Positions 1-9,203 of a stretch of 64,000 nt of DNA are shown here, piece after piece (the first letter of the stretch is position 1; every line of letters starts with the position of its first letter). A program made the position numbers and the translations under genes. The notes below the pieces were generated by a model. That model was not told where the DNA came from. It was given only the letters and a program-made list of their open reading frames with translations, and did not search any database. Source of the stretch: Amycolatopsis pittospori. GTDB taxonomy: Bacteria; Actinomycetota; Actinomycetes; Mycobacteriales; Pseudonocardiaceae. The stretch lies in NCBI RefSeq assembly GCF_013870525.1, contig NZ_JACBXD010000028.1, positions 1-64,000 on the forward strand, in the 5' to 3' direction.

Positions 1-65
1 TCGCCCAAGCCGTAGAACAGCACGGCCGCGATCAGCAGCCCGGTTCCGCGTCGAGTCGGCCGCAT
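1..65 (-). CDS. DUF58-type protein, N-terminal fragment (cut by window start)
   Basis: The 5' end of a minus-strand gene: an ATG at 63-65 opens a frame running off the window. The visible 21 residues start MRPTRRG and continue into a hydrophobic stretch (GLLIAAVLFYGLG), that is, a basic N-terminus followed by a membrane segment. DUF58 proteins typically begin this way and are typically encoded directly downstream of MoxR ATPases, and a moxR gene lies two genes upstream here. The start codon sits 2 bases beyond the stop codon of the fibronectin-III gene, so translational coupling in a moxR-fn3-DUF58 operon is likely. The family call rests on 21 residues and context only. Confidence 0.5.
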   Translation of the reverse strand, partial: MRPTRRGTGLLIAAVLFYGLG

Positions 66-67
66 CG

Positions 68-2116
68 CTACTTCCAGACCAGTTTCTTCGATTCGACGCC
101 GTCGGCACGGATCCACACGTTGCGACCTTCGGTGCCCTGCGGGAACTCCTCGAAGGTCAGCTTCCCGTCCGGTCCGATCCGCTTGGACTTGCTGCCGTGC
201 ACGCCGTCGTCGGTGACGCAGGTGACCGACACGGTCTTGCCGGGGGTGAACCCGGTCATCACGATGTGGATCAGCCCGCAGATGGGCGGGTCACACAGAT
301 CCGCCGTGGTGTCGGCGCCGCGCGAGATGACGATGCTCCGGTCGGCGGGCTGATCGCCGCTCGACTTCGTGACCTGTGCGGGAGTACCGCGACCGGCAGC
401 GTTCTCCGCGACCACGGTGACGGTGATCGGCTGCTCGATCCCGATGCCGGGGATCAGCCGCGACCGGCCCGTCACCCTCGCCGAACCGGCGCCGGAACCG
501 TCCGCCCGCCGCCAGGAGACGTGGTACGCGGTGACCGGCGAACCGTTGGCCGCGGCGGCGTTCCAGGTCACGTTCGCGTCGGTGTCCCCCGTCTTGATGC
601 GGACATCGAGCCCGGTGGGCGCGCCCGGCGGGTTGACGTTCGATCGCGGGGTCACCGCGCCCGAAGTGGCGCCGGGACCCGTGCCCGCCCGGTTCGTCGC
701 GGTCACTGTGAAGGCGTACGCGGTCCCGTTGGCCAGCCCGGCGATCGACGTCGTCCGGACTCCGCCACCGACCGTCTTCTCCCCGCCCGCCCAAGAGATC
801 CGGTATCCGCTGACCGTCGCGCCGTTGGCCGCGGCCGCGCCCCACTTCACCGTCGCGGCACCGTCTCCGGGGGTCGCGCTCACCGAACGCGGCGCGCCCG
901 GCGGGCTCGCCGGGATCACCGGCTGCGGCTGGGGTTTCGGCTGCACCGGCACGGCCGGTCTGTCGGCCGGCTTGTCTATGGGCTTGTCTGCGGGCTTGTC
1001 GGCCGGCTTGTCCGGCGTCGGCGGGGTCACCGGGTTCGGTTCGTCCGCGGGCTTCGGAACCCCGGTCACGGGAACCTCGTTGACCGCGCCGTCCTGATCG
1101 ACGACGAGTACGTGCGCGCCGTCGGCACCGTCCACATAGACCCGGGAATCCGGACCGCGGACCGGCGGATGCTCGGCACCGCCCGGAATCGGCCTGTTCT
1201 CCTTCGCGCGGCCCGCGCCGTCGAAGGTGCGCAACGTGCGGTTTCCCTTGTCCACCAGGGCGACCACCGAACCGGACGACGCGAGACCCGCGTAATCACC
1301 GGGTGGCAAGGGAACGGTGACCGGACTTCCGGAACCGACCAGATACAGCCGCGCTCCCGCCCGGTCCAGGATCGCGAGCTTGCCATCGACGTCGGTGGAG
1401 GCCGCGACAGCGGTGTCCGGCACGTCCACGCCGAGCCGGACGGACTCGCCGAAGCCCGCCGACGAAACCCCGCGCACGGTGTCGTCGTCGTTGTCCACGA
1501 ACACCGGACCGGCTGCGGTGACCACCAGGGATCCCTTGTGCCTGCCCGGAATCGCGATCGGGCACGAGACGCGGTCGGCGCCGGGCGCGAGTTCGCACAG
1601 CAACCCGTTGTCGATCTGGTGCAGCCACAGCCGTCCGTCGGCGGTCGCCACCGGATCGCCCAGCCTGCCGCCGACCGGGATCCGCGCCATCCCCTCGCCG
1701 AGCCGGACCACGATGCCCGATTCGCGGTACACCGCGTACGGGCCGCCCTTGGTCTCGACGGTCGCGGGCCATTCGTTCGCGGGCGACGGCGTGCTGTTCT
1801 CGACCGAAAGCGTCGACTTCCCGAACTCGATGGTCTTCGACGGCGAGACGGCGTACCCCTGCGTCGGTCCCTGCACGACCCGGCTGCCGGGATCGGCGCC
1901 GGGCAGCGAAACCTGGGCGTCGGCCTGCTTGCCCGAGCCGTCGACGTGGAAGGCCGAACCCAGCGCGGAGTTGTAGATCCAGTGCCCCGTCTGCGCCAGG
2001 TCCAGGCCGACCAGCGGTTTCGCCCCGCCGGTGACCGCGATCCCGACCAGCGCGACGGTGCCCGAGACGATCATCGCGATCGGCATCCGCGCGCGGAAAC
2101 GTCCGGAAGCGCCCAC
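68..2116 (-). CDS. Membrane-anchored fibronectin type III domain protein of a MoxR operon
   Basis: A 682-residue protein with one N-terminal membrane segment (about residues 12-31), so the bulk should be outside the cell. Residues ~60-355 look like repeated beta-blades (a WD/PQQ-like propeller by appearance). A low-complexity linker of PADKP-type repeats and Pro/Gln runs (~365-410) follows, then two fibronectin III domains (~411-495 and ~497-590) and a C-terminal beta-rich tail with two cysteine-containing turns. Start is GTG at 2116, just after the moxR stop (3 bases between); ATG at 2086 is an alternative. Actinobacterial MoxR-DUF58 operons often carry such an extracellular Fn3 protein. A role in cell-surface assembly or metal/chaperone insertion is inferred from context; no catalytic residues are visible. 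Confidence 0.8.
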   Translation of the reverse strand: MGASGRFRARMPIAMIVSGTVALVGIAVTGGAKPLVGLDLAQTGHWIYNSALGSAFHVDGSGKQADAQVSLPGADPGSRVVQGPTQGYAVSPSKTIEFGKSTLSVENSTPSPANEWPATVETKGGPYAVYRESGIVVRLGEGMARIPVGGRLGDPVATADGRLWLHQIDNGLLCELAPGADRVSCPIAIPGRHKGSLVVTAAGPVFVDNDDDTVRGVSSAGFGESVRLGVDVPDTAVAASTDVDGKLAILDRAGARLYLVGSGSPVTVPLPPGDYAGLASSGSVVALVDKGNRTLRTFDGAGRAKENRPIPGGAEHPPVRGPDSRVYVDGADGAHVLVVDQDGAVNEVPVTGVPKPADEPNPVTPPTPDKPADKPADKPIDKPADRPAVPVQPKPQPQPVIPASPPGAPRSVSATPGDGAATVKWGAAAANGATVSGYRISWAGGEKTVGGGVRTTSIAGLANGTAYAFTVTATNRAGTGPGATSGAVTPRSNVNPPGAPTGLDVRIKTGDTDANVTWNAAAANGSPVTAYHVSWRRADGSGAGSARVTGRSRLIPGIGIEQPITVTVVAENAAGRGTPAQVTKSSGDQPADRSIVISRGADTTADLCDPPICGLIHIVMTGFTPGKTVSVTCVTDDGVHGSKSKRIGPDGKLTFEEFPQGTEGRNVWIRADGVESKKLVWK

Positions 2117-2119
2117 GGC

Positions 2120-3073
<954 letters not shown>

Positions 3074-3145
3074 CGTTTCCCCTCCGAACGGTGCCTTCGG
3101 ACAGGAAGCATCCCTCGCCGGGGCCGGGACCGGTCCCCGCCGAGG

Positions 3146-4420
3146 TCAGGGGCCGCTGACCGGCAGGGCGAGCTCGAAGATCGCGCCACCCTCGTCGCGG
3201 TTGTAGACCCGCAGCGTGCCGCCGTGGACGTCGGCCACCCATTTGACGACGGCCAGGCCGATCCCGGTGGACCCGCCCCCGCTGACGAACCGCTCGAACA
3301 ACGCGGCCGCTCCCTCCGGGTCCACACCCGGGCCGCGATCGGCGATGAGCACCCGGCCGTCGAGCACGGTGACCTGGATGTCGGCCACCTCGCCCGGCTC
3401 GCGGCCGTGGCTCAGCGCGTTGCCGATGAGGTTCGCGATCGCGCGCCGCAACAGTGTCGCGTCGCCGTCGACCCGGGTCGGGACGGTGGTGACCGCGATC
3501 CTCGCGTCGTCGGCGGGCAGATCCTCGACGACCATCTCGACCAGCTGATCGAGCATGAGCGGGCCGATGGTCAGCTCGTCGACCCCGGCGGTGACGCGCG
3601 CTCGTTTCGGCCAGAGGTCGATGATGTCGCCCATCATCGAAGCCAGGCGGATCGTCCTCGGCAACATCTCGGCCTGTTCGGCGGGGTTCCGCGAAGCCGT
3701 TTCGGCGAGGGCGCGCAGACCCGCCACCGGGGTCTTGAGGTCGTGGACGACGCCGTCGAGAAGCTGGGAAACGCCGTCCAGCAACGACTTCTGCTGTTCC
3801 AGCGCGGCGGTGGCCGGGCGCATCGCCCGGCCGGCGATGGCGTAACCGGCGGCGCCGAGTCCGAGCACCAGCAGCACGCAGCCGCCGATCACCAGCCAGA
3901 CCCACTCGTCGTGCTGGTCCTGGACGCCTTCCGCGTCGGCCACCACGACGACGGCGCCGACGATCTGCCCCTGGAGGTCCTGGATCGGATCGGCCGAGAC
4001 GTACACGGACCTGCCCTCGGCCGTGGTCTCGTAGCCGGTCTTGGACCGGTTCAGGCTCGTCGCCTCGGTCGCGAGCCGGTTCAGCAGCGCGTCGTCCACG
4101 GCCACGCACTCGCGCTTCCCGCGATACGGCTCGAACCTCGGAGCGCTGCCGGGGAGGACGGCGAACCGCGGGCACTGGTCGTTGACCGTGTCGGTGCCGA
4201 TGTAGGCGGTGACGATCGAACCGCCGTTCGCGGTGATCAGCCTGGCCAGTGTGGCCGCGGTCTGCCGGACGTCGCTGTCGAGCCGCTGTCTGCCCTGATC
4301 CGCGTCGGCCTGGATCACCAGCCAGGCCAGCACCACCAGGCCGAACGCGTTCATCGCGGTGAACAGCAACGTCAGGAGACGGCGCAGACCGCGCAGATGG
4401 CCGGTCGAGGAGTCCGTCAC
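3146..4420 (-). CDS. Membrane sensor histidine kinase
   Basis: A 424-residue kinase with two membrane segments (about 14-36 and 174-196) enclosing an extracytoplasmic sensor loop of ~135 residues. The phosphoacceptor histidine is H226 in the HDLKTP motif. The ATPase domain has the N-box (LIGNALSHG), the G1 box (DRGPGVDPEG) and a G2-like STGIGLAVVK. It overlaps the upstream response-regulator gene by 4 bases (ATGA), so the two are co-translated and should form one two-component system. The sensor loop has two cysteines (C83, C105) that could form a disulphide. Signal unknown. A second response regulator is encoded divergently just upstream (5118-5774) and may be another target. Confidence 0.92.
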   Translation of the reverse strand: MTDSSTGHLRGLRRLLTLLFTAMNAFGLVVLAWLVIQADADQGRQRLDSDVRQTAATLARLITANGGSIVTAYIGTDTVNDQCPRFAVLPGSAPRFEPYRGKRECVAVDDALLNRLATEATSLNRSKTGYETTAEGRSVYVSADPIQDLQGQIVGAVVVVADAEGVQDQHDEWVWLVIGGCVLLVLGLGAAGYAIAGRAMRPATAALEQQKSLLDGVSQLLDGVVHDLKTPVAGLRALAETASRNPAEQAEMLPRTIRLASMMGDIIDLWPKRARVTAGVDELTIGPLMLDQLVEMVVEDLPADDARIAVTTVPTRVDGDATLLRRAIANLIGNALSHGREPGEVADIQVTVLDGRVLIADRGPGVDPEGAAALFERFVSGGGSTGIGLAVVKWVADVHGGTLRVYNRDEGGAIFELALPVSGP

Positions 4421-5082
4421 GAGAGCCGGTATCCGATCCCGCGCACCGTCTCCACCGGATCGGGCTGGCCCAGCTTGCGGCGCAGGCGTTTGACCACGGC
4501 GTCGACGACGTTCGCCATCGGCTCGTTCTCGAGGTCCCAGCAGTGCTCGATGAGGTCCGCGCGCGACACCGCCATACCCGGCCGGGTCGCGAGGTATTCG
4601 AGGATCGCGAACTCCCGGTTGCTCAAGGAGAGCAGCACGCCGGCTCGGCGGACCTCACAGCGCGCGAAGTCCACTTCGAGGTCGGCGTGGCGCAGCACCG
4701 GCGGCCTTCCACCCTGGCGGCGGCACAGGTTCGTCACGCGGGCCAGCAGTTCCGCCATCACGAACGGTTTGACCACGTAGTCGTCCCCGCCGTGTTCGAA
4801 ACCCTCGACGCGGGCGCTGCCCGAGTCCAGCGCGGTCAGGAACAACACCGGCACGGCCCAGCCTCGCCGCCTGCGCTCGTCGACGAATCCCGCGGCGTCG
4901 CCGTCGGGCAGCATCCGGTCGAAGACCGCGCACGCGAACGGCTCGCCCGCCGCGGCGAGCACGTTCGCGGCGGCCGCCAGCGAACCCGCGGCGTCCACCG
5001 TGAACGAGGCCGCCCGCAGCTCGGTCACCACGGCAAGCCGGATGTCCGCGTCGTCCTCGACGACCAGCACTCGCGCGTTCAT
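4417..5082 (-). CDS. OmpR/PhoB-type response regulator
   Basis: A 221-residue regulator: a receiver domain (residues 1-~115) with acidic pocket EDD (9-11), phosphoacceptor D55 in CAVFDRMLPDGD and a conserved lysine in VVKPF, followed by a winged-helix DNA-binding domain ending YRLS. ATG start at 5082. It is the first gene of a pair with the downstream histidine kinase (4-base overlap). Its sequence is unusually close to that of the divergent regulator at 5118-5774, including the rare CAVFDR context of the phosphorylated Asp, so the two are local paralogs. Confidence 0.92.
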   Translation of the reverse strand: MNARVLVVEDDADIRLAVVTELRAASFTVDAAGSLAAAANVLAAAGEPFACAVFDRMLPDGDAAGFVDERRRRGWAVPVLFLTALDSGSARVEGFEHGGDDYVVKPFVMAELLARVTNLCRRQGGRPPVLRHADLEVDFARCEVRRAGVLLSLSNREFAILEYLATRPGMAVSRADLIEHCWDLENEPMANVVDAVVKRLRRKLGQPDPVETVRGIGYRLS

Positions 5083-5117
5083 GGCATCCCTCCGTGACAG
5101 GACGCTACCGTGAGCGA

Positions 5118-5774
5118 GTGCGGATCCTGGTCATCGAGGACGACGAAGCCCTACGGACGTCGGTGCACTCGTCGCTGCGCTCGGCCGGATTCGCCGTCGA
5201 CGCCGTCGGCGATCTCCGCGCGGCGGACGAGGCGCTGTTCGTCAACGAATACGATTGCGCCGTCTTCGACCGGATACTCCCCGGCGGCGATTCACTGGAC
5301 TACGTCGAGCGGAAACGCGCCACGGGCTGGGCGACCCCGGTACTGTTCCTGACCGCGCTCCGCGACCCCGATCAGCGGGTCGCCGGCCTGCGGCGCGGGG
5401 GCGACGACTATCTCGAAAAGCCTTTCGCCATCGCGGAAATGGTGGCCCGCGTACGCAGCCTTTGCCGCCGCGGCGGGGTCGCGCCACCCCCGGTACTCCG
5501 CGTCGCCGACCTCGAACTGGACACCGGCCGGCACGAAGTCCGGCGCGGTGGCGTGCTGTTGAGCCTGACCCGCACGGAATTCGCCGTCCTGCGGTGTCTG
5601 CTGGAGAACGCGGGGCACGCGGTTTCGCGGGACGACCTCATCCGGGCGGGCTGGGACGAACAGGCCGATCCCGCTTCGAACGTCCTCGACGTCCTTTTGA
5701 CCAGCCTCCGGCGGAAACTGCTTTCGCCGCCCTTGATCGCCACCGTGCCGAAGGCCGGATATCGCATCGGCTGA
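5118..5774 (+). CDS. OmpR/PhoB-type response regulator (orphan paralog)
   Basis: A 218-residue response regulator with phosphoacceptor D51 (CAVFDRILPGG), LEKPF lysine and a C-terminal winged helix. I chose GTG at 5118 because it gives the canonical VRILVIEDDE N-terminus and because a possible -10 box (TACCGT, 5106-5111) lies 6 bases upstream, which would make the mRNA leaderless; GTG 5094 would add eight non-conserved residues. It is divergent from the regulator/kinase pair, 35 bases from the neighbouring start, and has no kinase gene of its own, so it may receive phosphate from the adjacent kinase. A strong hairpin with T-run follows the stop codon. Confidence 0.88.
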   Translation: MRILVIEDDEALRTSVHSSLRSAGFAVDAVGDLRAADEALFVNEYDCAVFDRILPGGDSLDYVERKRATGWATPVLFLTALRDPDQRVAGLRRGGDDYLEKPFAIAEMVARVRSLCRRGGVAPPPVLRVADLELDTGRHEVRRGGVLLSLTRTEFAVLRCLLENAGHAVSRDDLIRAGWDEQADPASNVLDVLLTSLRRKLLSPPLIATVPKAGYRIG

Positions 5775-5779
5775 ACGCC

Positions 5780-5816
5780 AAAAAGGGGTCCGCCCAGTCC
5801 AGGCGAACCCCTTTTT
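5780..5816. terminator. Bidirectional intrinsic terminator
   Basis: Inverted repeat AAAAAGGGGTCCGCC ... GGCGAACCCCTTTTT with one mismatch and a 7-base loop. The A/T tracts at both ends allow it to terminate both the response-regulator transcript (plus) and the convergent CsbD-like gene (minus). Confidence 0.85.
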
Positions 5817-5829
5817 CTTGGCCCTACGG

Positions 5830-6012
5830 TCAGTTCTTGTCCGTGACGCCCTTCACGGCGTCCTTGAGCTTCTCGCCGGCCTGCTTCACGTTGGCCTTGC
5901 CCTGCTCGGCCTTGCCTTCGGCCTGCCACTGCTCGTTGTCCGTGGCGTTCCCGACGGCTTCCTTCGCCTTGCCCTTGAGTTCGTCGACCTTGTTCTCGGC
6001 TTTGTCGTTCAT
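5830..6012 (-). CDS. CsbD-family stress protein
   Basis: A 60-residue, highly charged, lysine/alanine-rich protein. It has the CsbD pattern: KVDELKGKAKEA near the N-terminus followed by a second lysine-rich helix (KLKDAVKGV). CsbD-like proteins are small, abundant, partly disordered and stress-induced (in Bacillus under the general stress factor sigma B); biochemical function unknown. Monocistronic, with a preceding AGGCCC-type weak ribosome site and the shared terminator just after the stop. The partner-switching operon at 8.5-11.4 kb is a plausible controller, but that is only inference. Confidence 0.88.
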   Translation of the reverse strand: MNDKAENKVDELKGKAKEAVGNATDNEQWQAEGKAEQGKANVKQAGEKLKDAVKGVTDKN

Positions 6013-6171
6013 CGGGCCTCCATTCGTTGTCCGCTACCTCAGGGTTACCCGGCGTCGAAGAGCGGAAACCTGCGAAGCGATTTTGGACGGGTGGCGACGG
6101 ACACGTTTAGCCTCATAGGCGCATACCGATGGGTAGTCGATGGCCACACGTCGAGGCAAATGTCGGATTTC

Positions 6172-7053
6172 CTACAGCCTGAGCCGATACCTGGTGTAGT
6201 CGGCGGCGGCGAGTCGTAACCTGGTCGCCCCGGGAAACGGCGAGGTGGCGGCACGGTAGCCCCACAGCCCTGCGACGTAGCAGGCGAATGCCGTCACGGC
6301 GTCCTCGGACCGAGTCTCCCATGCTGGGACCGTGGCCGCCCACTCCTCCGCATCTCGGGGATCATGTCCGGCCGCGATCAGACGCACCACGAGGAACGCG
6401 GTGTCGATCCAAGCCGCGCCCGAGGCCGGACGACCCCAATCAATTACGCGAGTCGTCTCGCCATCGTCATCGATCACGAACTGGTGCTCGTGCAGGTCCG
6501 TGTGGACCAAAGCGTCACCCTTGACCATCTCGGGGATGCTCCGGCACCGATCGGTCAGCTCGACGATGTCCCAGTCGAAATCCTCATCCTCGGTCTCGGC
6601 TGCCAGCTTCTGCCACCAGTCAGCTGTCCCCCACCGCTTGCTCAATGGTTGTACCGACCCGCCTGGAAGCGTGCTGATCCTTTCCAAGGTCGCCGCGACA
6701 ATGGCCAGATCGTCAGAGCTCGGCGAGAGGTCGGCAGGGCGGCCGTCAACGTACTCGAATCCGACCACGAGCCAAGGGGTCTCTGCGTCGACATCTTCGC
6801 TGAACCGAACATCCGGGGCGAGGCCGGGAGCCAAAGCGCCCGCTTCCGACTCGTTCCGCAGCCAGCGCATCCTCGGGCTGATGCCCTTGACGCCCTTGAG
6901 AAAAAGGTCGGATTCGCCGGAGCGGAGCACCAGGGCGAAATCGTTGTTCTGACCTTGCTCGACCTCTCGGACATCGAAGGTCGCGCCGACATGCGGGTGC
7001 ACTGCCGCCTTGACAGCGCCGGGCAAGTCGTCCCAACCATATCGCCGCATCAC
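6172..7053 (-). CDS. Aminoglycoside-phosphotransferase-fold kinase (APH family)
   Basis: A 293-residue kinase-like protein. It has a degenerate N-lobe (FLKGVKG supplying the likely ATP lysine), the catalytic loop HTDLHEHQF and the metal-binding IDWGRP motif of the APH/choline-kinase superfamily. The substrate is unknown; members phosphorylate aminoglycosides, macrolides, sugars or metabolites, so resistance should not be assumed. It overlaps the upstream frameshifted gene by 4 bases (ATGA), pointing to one operon. Base composition is visibly less GC-biased than its neighbours, as in the rest of the 6.2-8.5 kb island, consistent with horizontal acquisition. Confidence 0.82.
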   Translation of the reverse strand: MMRRYGWDDLPGAVKAAVHPHVGATFDVREVEQGQNNDFALVLRSGESDLFLKGVKGISPRMRWLRNESEAGALAPGLAPDVRFSEDVDAETPWLVVGFEYVDGRPADLSPSSDDLAIVAATLERISTLPGGSVQPLSKRWGTADWWQKLAAETEDEDFDWDIVELTDRCRSIPEMVKGDALVHTDLHEHQFVIDDDGETTRVIDWGRPASGAAWIDTAFLVVRLIAAGHDPRDAEEWAATVPAWETRSEDAVTAFACYVAGLWGYRAATSPFPGATRLRLAAADYTRYRLRL

Positions 7054-7534
7054 GCCGGGACCGTATCAGTGCGGACCGGATGATGGTGGCACCCGGTGTC
7101 ACCACTGGAGTGAGTGCAACCTTCGCTGCACTGATTGCATTTCGCCGATGCCTTCCACAGCGGCAGATCGACCACGTAGCCGGCCTGTCGGATGGCGTCG
7201 ACCGTGCGGTCGGTCATCCGCTCCGGATCACGGGCGATGCGCTTCCCATCGTTCGGGACGTGGTGCAGGAATCGCCCTGCGACTCTTTCGCAGAATCTCG
7301 CATAGTCACGCGTGTAGAGGATGAAAGTGTGCCACCCGATGTCCACCGTATCGCTGGGCGCCAGTTGCTCAGACGAGTCCGCGCACGCTCCGAGGAAGGC
7401 CAGCGCCTGGTCCATGATCCTCTCCGCATGCCCCAGGGGAGATCGTTCTCCCCGGCGATGCGTTTTACGAGGCGACTGAACAGATCTTGCGAGATGAGAC
7501 CCTGCCCTACGAATTCCTGAACGGCGGTTTTCAT
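7050..7534 (-). pseudogene. Glycine-rich-domain-like gene with an apparent frameshift
   Basis: The start ATG at 7534 is chosen because a strong ribosome site (AAGGAGAGGGA) precedes it and the frame begins MKTAVQEFVGQ. This frame reads sensibly to about 7430-7440 (IAGENDLPWG) and then becomes nonsense, whereas the frame one step over continues as AERIMDQALAFLGACAD, VDIGWHTFILYTRDYARF, AGRFLHHVP and ends with a Cys/His cluster (KCNQCSEGC, CHHHP). From memory the joined sequence resembles actinobacterial proteins named glycine-rich domain-containing. Restoring one base in the CCCC/GGGG run at about 7430-7440 would give one intact ~160-residue protein. Either a real one-base deletion, a sequencing error or, less likely, programmed frameshifting. 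It overlaps the kinase gene downstream. Confidence 0.62.
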
Positions 7535-7743
7535 TCCCTCTCCTTTTCGTAACCATGCGCTCGCCATGTCGATTACCTTGAATCCGGCCACCCCAGCGCT
7601 CAGGAACGCAACGTCGCGGCAGCGGAAACGTTTTGGAATGAGTTTCGACGCTCGTTCGCGCTCGCGAAGTCCGCTCGACTTCCACGCCTCGCTCGCCTTG
7701 CCTCGCCGAGTAGCATCGTCGTTACCGGGCGTGAGGGGAACAG

Positions 7744-8466
7744 GTGAGGGGTCTACTGGTGTCTACTACAGCAGAGATCAGCGAACCTACGGGCGCGAAG
7801 CTCCGCGCGGCTCGCCTCTACATGAAGCTGTCCCTATCAGAGATGGCGAAGGCCACCAGGTACACCAAGGCGTACCTCGGGCTGGTGGAGACGGGAAAGA
7901 AGGCCGTTACGCTGGAGGTGCTGACCGCGTATGAGCGAGTACTAGGAGACGGCATGAAGCGCCCGGACCTCGTTCACCCCCGACTGATCAGGCTCGACAC
8001 GCCGCAGGAGCGTGAGCGCGTCCTCGTGGCCGTCGAAGCGGGTGACCCCGACGTCTTCGCTCAAGGACCGACTTCGAGTTCGATCGATGCCGCGATCTGC
8101 CCGAACTTGTCCGAGACCGCTATCGGCCACTTCCGCACTTGGGCGCTTGACGGGAAGACGTCAACTCTGCGAGCGAACGCGATCTCCATCCTCGGCTTCC
8201 TGCCGGGCAGGGAGAACGCTGAAGTCGTAGTGCGAGCCCTCGACTCGGACCCGAAGGTACGGAAGCTGTGCCTCGCGTCCGAGGTTTCCCGGCTCATGCA
8301 ATGGGACTGGCCGACCTCACTCCAAGTTGCCGACGATCCGACGACCGCCCCGGATCCGAAGGGGCTCGGGATGAAACTGGCGAAGGAGGCGATCGACCCC
8401 AAGGACTCCGAATCCCGCTGGTGTGCTGGTTGGCTCCTTCAACGGCTGGCGCCGGTCCTCGGTTGA
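7744..8466 (+). CDS. XRE-family transcriptional regulator with HEAT-like C-terminal part
   Basis: A 240-residue protein with an N-terminal helix-turn-helix (about residues 17-68: GAKLRAARL ... YTKAYLGLVETGKKAVTLEVL). The C-terminal half is alpha-helical and contains a segment resembling a HEAT repeat (NAISILGFLPGRENAEVVVRAL). GTG 7744 and GTG 7759 are both preceded by GAGGGG at good spacing; the true start is undecided. It is divergent from the frameshifted gene and kinase across 209 bases, so it probably regulates them from the shared promoter region. It converges with the RsbW-like gene at 8481, 14 bases between the stops. Confidence 0.8.
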   Translation: MRGLLVSTTAEISEPTGAKLRAARLYMKLSLSEMAKATRYTKAYLGLVETGKKAVTLEVLTAYERVLGDGMKRPDLVHPRLIRLDTPQERERVLVAVEAGDPDVFAQGPTSSSIDAAICPNLSETAIGHFRTWALDGKTSTLRANAISILGFLPGRENAEVVVRALDSDPKVRKLCLASEVSRLMQWDWPTSLQVADDPTTAPDPKGLGMKLAKEAIDPKDSESRWCAGWLLQRLAPVLG

Positions 8467-8480
8467 GATACCGGGAGCGA

Positions 8481-8888
8481 TCAGGCGTCGCGGCCGTAGC
8501 CGAGTTCCGCCCACACCGTCTTGCCGTCGTCTCGGTGGTCCTGACCCCAAGCAACACTGCACGCCTCGATCAGCGCCAGTCCGCGACCGCCGTTCACCGA
8601 CGACCGGCGCGGGACCGCGGGCGTCTTGCCGGAGTCGTCGACCTCGATCCGCAGCCGGCCGGGTCGCCTCAGCAGACGCACCTGCTGCGGCGGTTTCCCG
8701 TGCCGCAGCGCGTTGGACACGAGCTCGTCCAGAACCAGGATCGTGTCCATGAGGTCGTCTTCGGCGAGGTCGCCGAGTTCCTTGCGCGCCCAGGCCCGGA
8801 CCCGCGCCAGTTCGGTCAGGTCGCCGCCCACGTCCAGAGTCAGCACCTCGACCTGGGCGTCGGCTCTCGCGGCCTGTTCGGTGGACAC
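8481..8888 (-). CDS. RsbW-like anti-sigma factor / serine kinase (HATPase)
   Basis: A 135-residue stand-alone GHKL ATPase domain. It shows the N-box (ELVSNALRHG), a G1-like DDSG and a G2-like GGRGLALIEA. Such proteins bind sigma factors and phosphorylate STAS anti-anti-sigma factors, or act in analogous partner switches. It is encoded at the end of a same-strand run with the STAS, SpoIIE and a second RsbW-like gene, but after an 84-base gap, so it may have its own promoter. Its own partner is not identified. Confidence 0.85.
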   Translation of the reverse strand: MSTEQAARADAQVEVLTLDVGGDLTELARVRAWARKELGDLAEDDLMDTILVLDELVSNALRHGKPPQQVRLLRRPGRLRIEVDDSGKTPAVPRRSSVNGGRGLALIEACSVAWGQDHRDDGKTVWAELGYGRDA

Positions 8889-8972
8889 GGGGACCTCCAG
8901 TTCTTTTACGACTCTCGGGGGAGCTCGTGCCGATCTAGTACCCCAAATGCCGCGAAATCTAACAGCCCGCCG

Positions 8973-9203
8973 TCAACGCTCGTTCCCCGTGTGGCCGCAC
9001 GCGTAGACGGTCTTCGCGGCGAAGGCCTCGCACGCCGGGCAGTTGTTCACCGGCCGGTCGCGACGGCCCCAGAAGGGATGGGTGGCGCCGCACAGCGCGG
9101 TGACCAGGTCGCCGCGTCCGGGATCCGGATGGCAAACGGGGCAATAGGCATGGGCGGCGCGTTCGACGTCGGTCGTGCCGAGGATGACGAACTCGCCGCT
9201 CAT
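8973..9203 (-). CDS. Small zinc-ribbon-like protein within the partner-switching operon
   Basis: A 76-residue protein with CPVC near residue 21, an isolated Cys in TALCGATH, a CPAC pair and a C-terminal CGH, the spacing expected for one or two structural zinc sites. No catalytic domain is visible and I do not recognise a named family. The start ATG at 9203 overlaps the stop of the upstream RsbW-like gene by 4 bases, so it is translationally coupled to it. A zinc- or redox-sensing input to the switch is a plausible role but is not shown by the sequence. Confidence 0.72.
   Translation of the reverse strand: MSGEFVILGTTDVERAAHAYCPVCHPDPGRGDLVTALCGATHPFWGRRDRPVNNCPACEAFAAKTVYACGHTGNER

Noticed and set aside
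5094..5117. Upstream start for the orphan response regulator
   Set aside because: Adds eight non-conserved residues and would lie upstream of the probable -10 box.
6172..7053. Calling the APH-fold protein an aminoglycoside resistance gene
   Set aside because: The fold is shared with many small-molecule kinases, and no sequence feature fixes the substrate.
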